Shown here in pieces: positions 7,801 to 8,880 of a stretch of DNA of 8,880 bases. The notes beneath the pieces are model-generated. The model was not told the DNA's origin. It did not search any database and was given only the letters and a program-made list of their open reading frames with translations. The DNA is from Treponema sp. (GTDB lineage: Bacteria; Spirochaetota; Spirochaetia; Treponematales; Breznakiellaceae): positions 1 to 8,880 of the forward strand of contig WQWD01000087.1 of the NCBI GenBank assembly GCA_009785545.1. Direction: 5' to 3'. Within the stretch, counting starts at the first letter, position 1, and each line of letters opens with the position of its first letter. The position numbers were made by a program, and so were the translations under genes.

Positions 7801-7886
7801 GGACTCGGGTTTAAACGCCCTGAAGTCGAACCTTCGGTTCGGCGAGATATTAAACCCTCGCCACGAATAACGATAATTCGTCTCAT
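4815..7886 (-). CDS. Exported zinc metalloprotease (peptidase MA-like) fused to a beta-propeller and outer-membrane barrel
   Basis: This 1023-residue protein has a signal peptide at about 38-60 (RPFRA, hydrophobic GLLIFLVLVV, then LEAQ with likely cleavage near 60/61). A gluzincin-type protease domain follows, with HELAH at 162-166 and a probable third zinc ligand E201 in MVEG. Residues about 340-640 alternate beta strands with aspartates ('VRVYDTITGNI', 'RIVFVAARNGVRELLLYN', 'KIFFSHNADDRMYKLSYIN'), which looks like a TolB/WD-like propeller. Residues about 655-1023 are amphipathic strands rich in F, Y and W, ending FGINLRY with a terminal aromatic, as in outer-membrane barrels. It should therefore sit in the outer membrane with the protease in the periplasm or outside. 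The predicted start at 7886 has no ribosome-binding site, and the first 37 residues are odd, so the start is uncertain. It heads an operon with the reductase. Confidence 0.8.
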   Translation of the reverse strand: MRRIIVIRGEGLISRRTEGSTSGRLNPSPIPLENNIPRPFRAGLLIFLVLVVMNSLPLEAQLFEPFTTFRVIRTEHFDIIFPPESESSARRLASFADHVYEQMILLLGIDIPGRIPVTFAPHTDLFNGYYNPIPYPSIVLFDTPMNVEWTTFENNLKGLFVHELAHAVSLNTRGPFFRFLQRIFGNWATPSALFAPAFMVEGVTIAFESLGGFGRSNDPRVRQILRQAVHEDRFPTPFQVSGVHDYPGQRGNWYEYGGLFSTWLIENYGMEKYAELWQAIGRTREARFSFFVYRSGFYRIFQSVYGMNFTEAWNRFRETFALDDIEENHDEIFPLQRHFFAERRSSISAIAAQNNSVFVLSSAESKVRVYDTITGNIRDFNTSLFFTNDIDVSADGGTVLISGYQMTGDRYRAVVIEHDAFSGRRTGRTIQGLYRARYFRDGVIGIRSQLHNTKIVFEGFNGNSEVLFIGNESLMFSGPQVLDDDRIVFVAARNGVRELLLYNYVSGELFRVESAHNVETDNYAWHKNIWSYMRSLGVSDGKIFFSHNADDRMYKLSYINIDTMQAVLSDRDFSGGVFNPVAVNGVIYYRAAFFSGDGFLRFPETVGTISGTQIDLTLIQLNSENFEPLEIDAQPQPPITTAFFWDYGYASPFANAESRPFIAVSYMNPFQFWLPLPLVRTPVIDDRLTLRFDGGGIFTVMMDPTDRHLIIVMAYADVKYRMAAIESFFWQNTALGFPLTLEFSDTVLLGSGNLPYRETFASLTGSFTRFPRRWGYGLSLAAGYFRQAWDDGGASAYDWSESRSGLFYSVGISFSNINRRQHEMFGTGVSFSLRGINFVDDFQASFAETFNPRFDAVFRANTESRFPINLTLYGAYDMTGTMNLHGVSDARPTFESVASEEYPVGDRRLNWLAGSEVALGLFSFEIQNNFSHIYFNRIFGALALRSVLYDSGEQPGEGLRINDSSLHLAQSLVLRLGMVTSAVPVTALPIFLEPNAWLAWRFSNAILGEGKQWAWGFGINLRY
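7753..7860. repeat. Hairpin-dense, repeat-like segment covering the protease 5' end
   Basis: Three nested or adjacent palindromes lie here. The arms 7753-7765 and 7770-7787 (AACA, ACCCCG, CCC with their complements, two bulges) form a GC-rich hairpin. GGGTTTAA (7807-7814) pairs with TTAAACCC (7850-7857). CGAACC/GGTTCG (7827-7841) forms a 6-bp hairpin inside that pair. CGCCCTGAAG occurs twice (7761-7770 and 7816-7825). This resembles REP/MITE-type elements or the structured ends of IS200/IS605 elements more than ordinary coding DNA. Confidence 0.5.
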
Positions 7887-7932
7887 ATTTTGATGATACT
7901 GTATTTAGCGGATAATGTCATGGTTGCTGCTG

Positions 7933-7961
7933 TTGACTTTCAAAAAATGGCATTTTATAAT
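7933..7961 (+). promoter_or_regulatory. Strong promoter of the second toxin-antitoxin operon
   Basis: TTGACT (7933-7938) and a perfect TATAAT (7956-7961) are separated by exactly 17 bases. Transcription should start near 7968, giving a leader of about 90 bases. A small CATT/AATG inverted repeat overlaps the -10 (7951-7962). The leader shows no obvious riboswitch or terminator. Confidence 0.75.
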
Positions 7962-8058
7962 GGGATTCAAGGTAGATATAACAACACAGGAAATTGTCGA
8001 ATTATTAAGAGAAAGCAGAGCCGGAATATAAAGACAACGCAAGCATAGAGGAGGAAAA

Positions 8059-8301
8059 ATGGAGTTTGTACGGCATATTGTCAATAGCAATACGTTATCA
8101 CCGATTTTTACTTTGCCACCATCGTTCCAAAATATGGAAGTGGAGGTTATTGTGTTGCCAGTCGATAAGCGTAAGGTATCAACAAAAGTAATAAATCATT
8201 CTGCTTTTGGGCGGTTAAAGGCTTATGCAAACCCTTCTCTCTTATCGGAAGAAGCATCTGCATGGGAAGAAGCAGTTACAGAGAAGTATGCACTACGTTG
8301 A
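8059..8301 (+). CDS. Antitoxin of the second VapBC-type pair
   Basis: This 80-residue protein starts 3 bases after a strong AGAGGAGGA ribosome-binding site (8047-8055). Residues 1-35 read as a small beta domain (MEFVRHIVNSN..., LPPSFQNMEVEVIVLPV), in the style of DUF2281-like or AbrB-like antitoxins ('..LP..L.G..VEVIVLP'). The C-terminal part, with KAYANPSLLSEEASAWEEAVTEKYA, is helical and charged, as expected for the toxin-binding tail. It overlaps the downstream PIN toxin by 14 bases. It shares no clear similarity with the antitoxin at 266, so the two systems are independent acquisitions. Family assignment is tentative; the role follows from size, overlap and partner. Confidence 0.75.
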   Translation: MEFVRHIVNSNTLSPIFTLPPSFQNMEVEVIVLPVDKRKVSTKVINHSAFGRLKAYANPSLLSEEASAWEEAVTEKYALR

Positions 8302-8677
8302 TGCCAATGTTATTTTGCGCTACATATTAGACGATCATACTGAATTTTCTCCAAGGGCAAAAAAGATTATTGGTGAAAATACAGTCGAAACGCCTATAGA
8401 AGTTCTCTGTGAAGTTGTTTTTGTTCTAAAAAGAATCTATAAAATAACTCGTAAAGAAATAGCAGATACACTTTTGGATTTTTACAAAAACACGAATTCT
8501 ATACTACCACACCATGAAGCGGTTATTAAAGGCATAGAATATTTTGGTGAAAGCAATCTTGATTTTGTAGATTGTATTCTGGCTGGATACAATGAACTAG
8601 AGAGTATTAGTATTCATACATTTGATATGAAACTTGAAAAATTACTTGCAACCATAGCAAAAACAAAAATAATTTGA
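8288..8677 (+). CDS. vapC: VapC-like PIN-domain ribonuclease toxin (second module)
   Basis: This 129-residue protein, started at the ATG at 8288, begins MHYVDANVILRYIL, the normal PIN N-terminus. An upstream ATG at 8225 would only add residues translated out of frame from the antitoxin gene, so it is rejected. Acidic residues are D5, E42 (CEVVFVL), D92 and D95 in LDFVDCILA, and D113 in TFDMKL, which complete the Mg-binding site. The family cleaves RNA, usually tRNA or rRNA. The 14-base overlap with the antitoxin implies coupled translation; only a weak AGAGAAG precedes the start. All catalytic residues are present, so activity is expected. Its sequence is far from the VapC at 508, so cross-neutralisation is unlikely. 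Confidence 0.88.
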   Translation: MHYVDANVILRYILDDHTEFSPRAKKIIGENTVETPIEVLCEVVFVLKRIYKITRKEIADTLLDFYKNTNSILPHHEAVIKGIEYFGESNLDFVDCILAGYNELESISIHTFDMKLEKLLATIAKTKII

Positions 8678-8880
8678 CTATATATCAACCAAAACCCTAC
8701 ATAAAACTCGATTTGTCATGATGGTATCAGATACCGAATTTCCGTAGCGGCTCTGAATAGTGCCAGATACTATGATATAAAAAGTTAGGAAAGATTGGTA
8801 TCCTGATCTGACGGGATCAGAGAGCCGGCAGCAGGTTGAATTATGTCGTGAGGACGCACATAAAATGTCGTGATCCTCGA
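8678..8880. other. Right-edge region without a convincing gene; palindromes and a direct repeat
   Basis: There is a perfect palindrome GGTATC-A-GATACC (8723-8735) and a third GGTATC at 8797-8802. CTGATC/GATCAG (8803-8820) forms an inverted repeat, and ATGTCGTGA occurs twice, 22 bases apart (8843-8851 and 8865-8873). The minus strand has open frames reaching the edge, but their composition is not convincing. This could be the non-coding end of an insertion element or an intergenic regulatory patch. Confidence 0.35.

Noticed and set aside
5694..7893. Several plus-strand open frames of 60-110 codons antisense to the protease gene
   Set aside because: They are shadows of a well-supported long gene, without ribosome-binding sites or family resemblance.
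7905..8090. Minus-strand 61-codon frame upstream of the protease gene
   Set aside because: It lies antisense to the strong promoter and start of the second toxin-antitoxin module, and its composition is not protein-like.
8225..8287. Upstream extension of the second VapC from an ATG at 8225
   Set aside because: The extra 21 residues lie wholly inside the antitoxin gene in another frame, and PIN toxins start directly at M-x-Y-V-D-A-N.
8678..8878. Minus-strand open frame of 66 codons reaching the right edge
   Set aside because: The residues (many C, S and R, e.g. CASSRHNSTCCRLS) look like translated non-coding DNA, and the frame crosses several palindromes.
8788..8880. Second minus-strand frame at the right edge ending QPAAGSLIPSDQDTNLS
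   Set aside because: It has only 30 codons before the edge and no recognised family. It could be a real C-terminus but cannot be supported.

Overview
The window suggests a diderm, motile, moderately AT-rich bacterium. A spirochaete of the Treponema type is the best guess. This is inferred from the style of three proteins rather than from a marker gene: an HD-GYP-like N-terminus cut by the left edge, a TPR protein carrying FliM/FliN-type switch peptides, and a very large exported metalloprotease ending in an outer-membrane barrel. The tRNA gene also lacks an encoded CCA end.

Layout. Bases 1-108 hold the start of a minus-strand gene that runs off the left edge. Bases 266-909 are a plus-strand toxin-antitoxin operon (small antitoxin plus PIN-domain VapC, ATGA overlap). 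From 998 to 7886 everything is on the minus strand. In order of position these are a HAD phosphatase (998-1879), a 458-residue TPR protein (2013-3389), tRNA-Gly(GCC) with a near-consensus promoter (3534-3644), a perfect 15-bp hairpin terminator, an aldo/keto reductase of the YghZ/Gpr type (3815-4804), and a 1023-residue metalloprotease/propeller/barrel protein (4815-7886). The last two form an operon, transcribed protease first. Bases 8059-8677 are a second, unrelated plus-strand antitoxin/VapC pair with its own strong promoter. Bases 8678-8880 hold no convincing gene, only palindromes and a short direct repeat.

How the parts relate. The two VapBC modules are self-contained, AT-rich, and flank the minus-strand block. 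The protease and reductase are translationally close: the reductase ribosome-binding site overlaps the protease stop codon. The HAD and TPR genes each appear to be single transcription units.

The most unusual object is the TPR protein. It is built from two modules 162 residues apart, and each ends in a peptide nearly identical to the CheY-binding N-terminus of the flagellar switch proteins FliM and FliN/FliY. This suggests a protein that competes for, gathers or scaffolds phosphorylated CheY. The second is the large protease, whose first 45 or so codons lie in a hairpin-dense, repeat-like segment. All functional statements come from reading the sequence and recalling families; no search was run.
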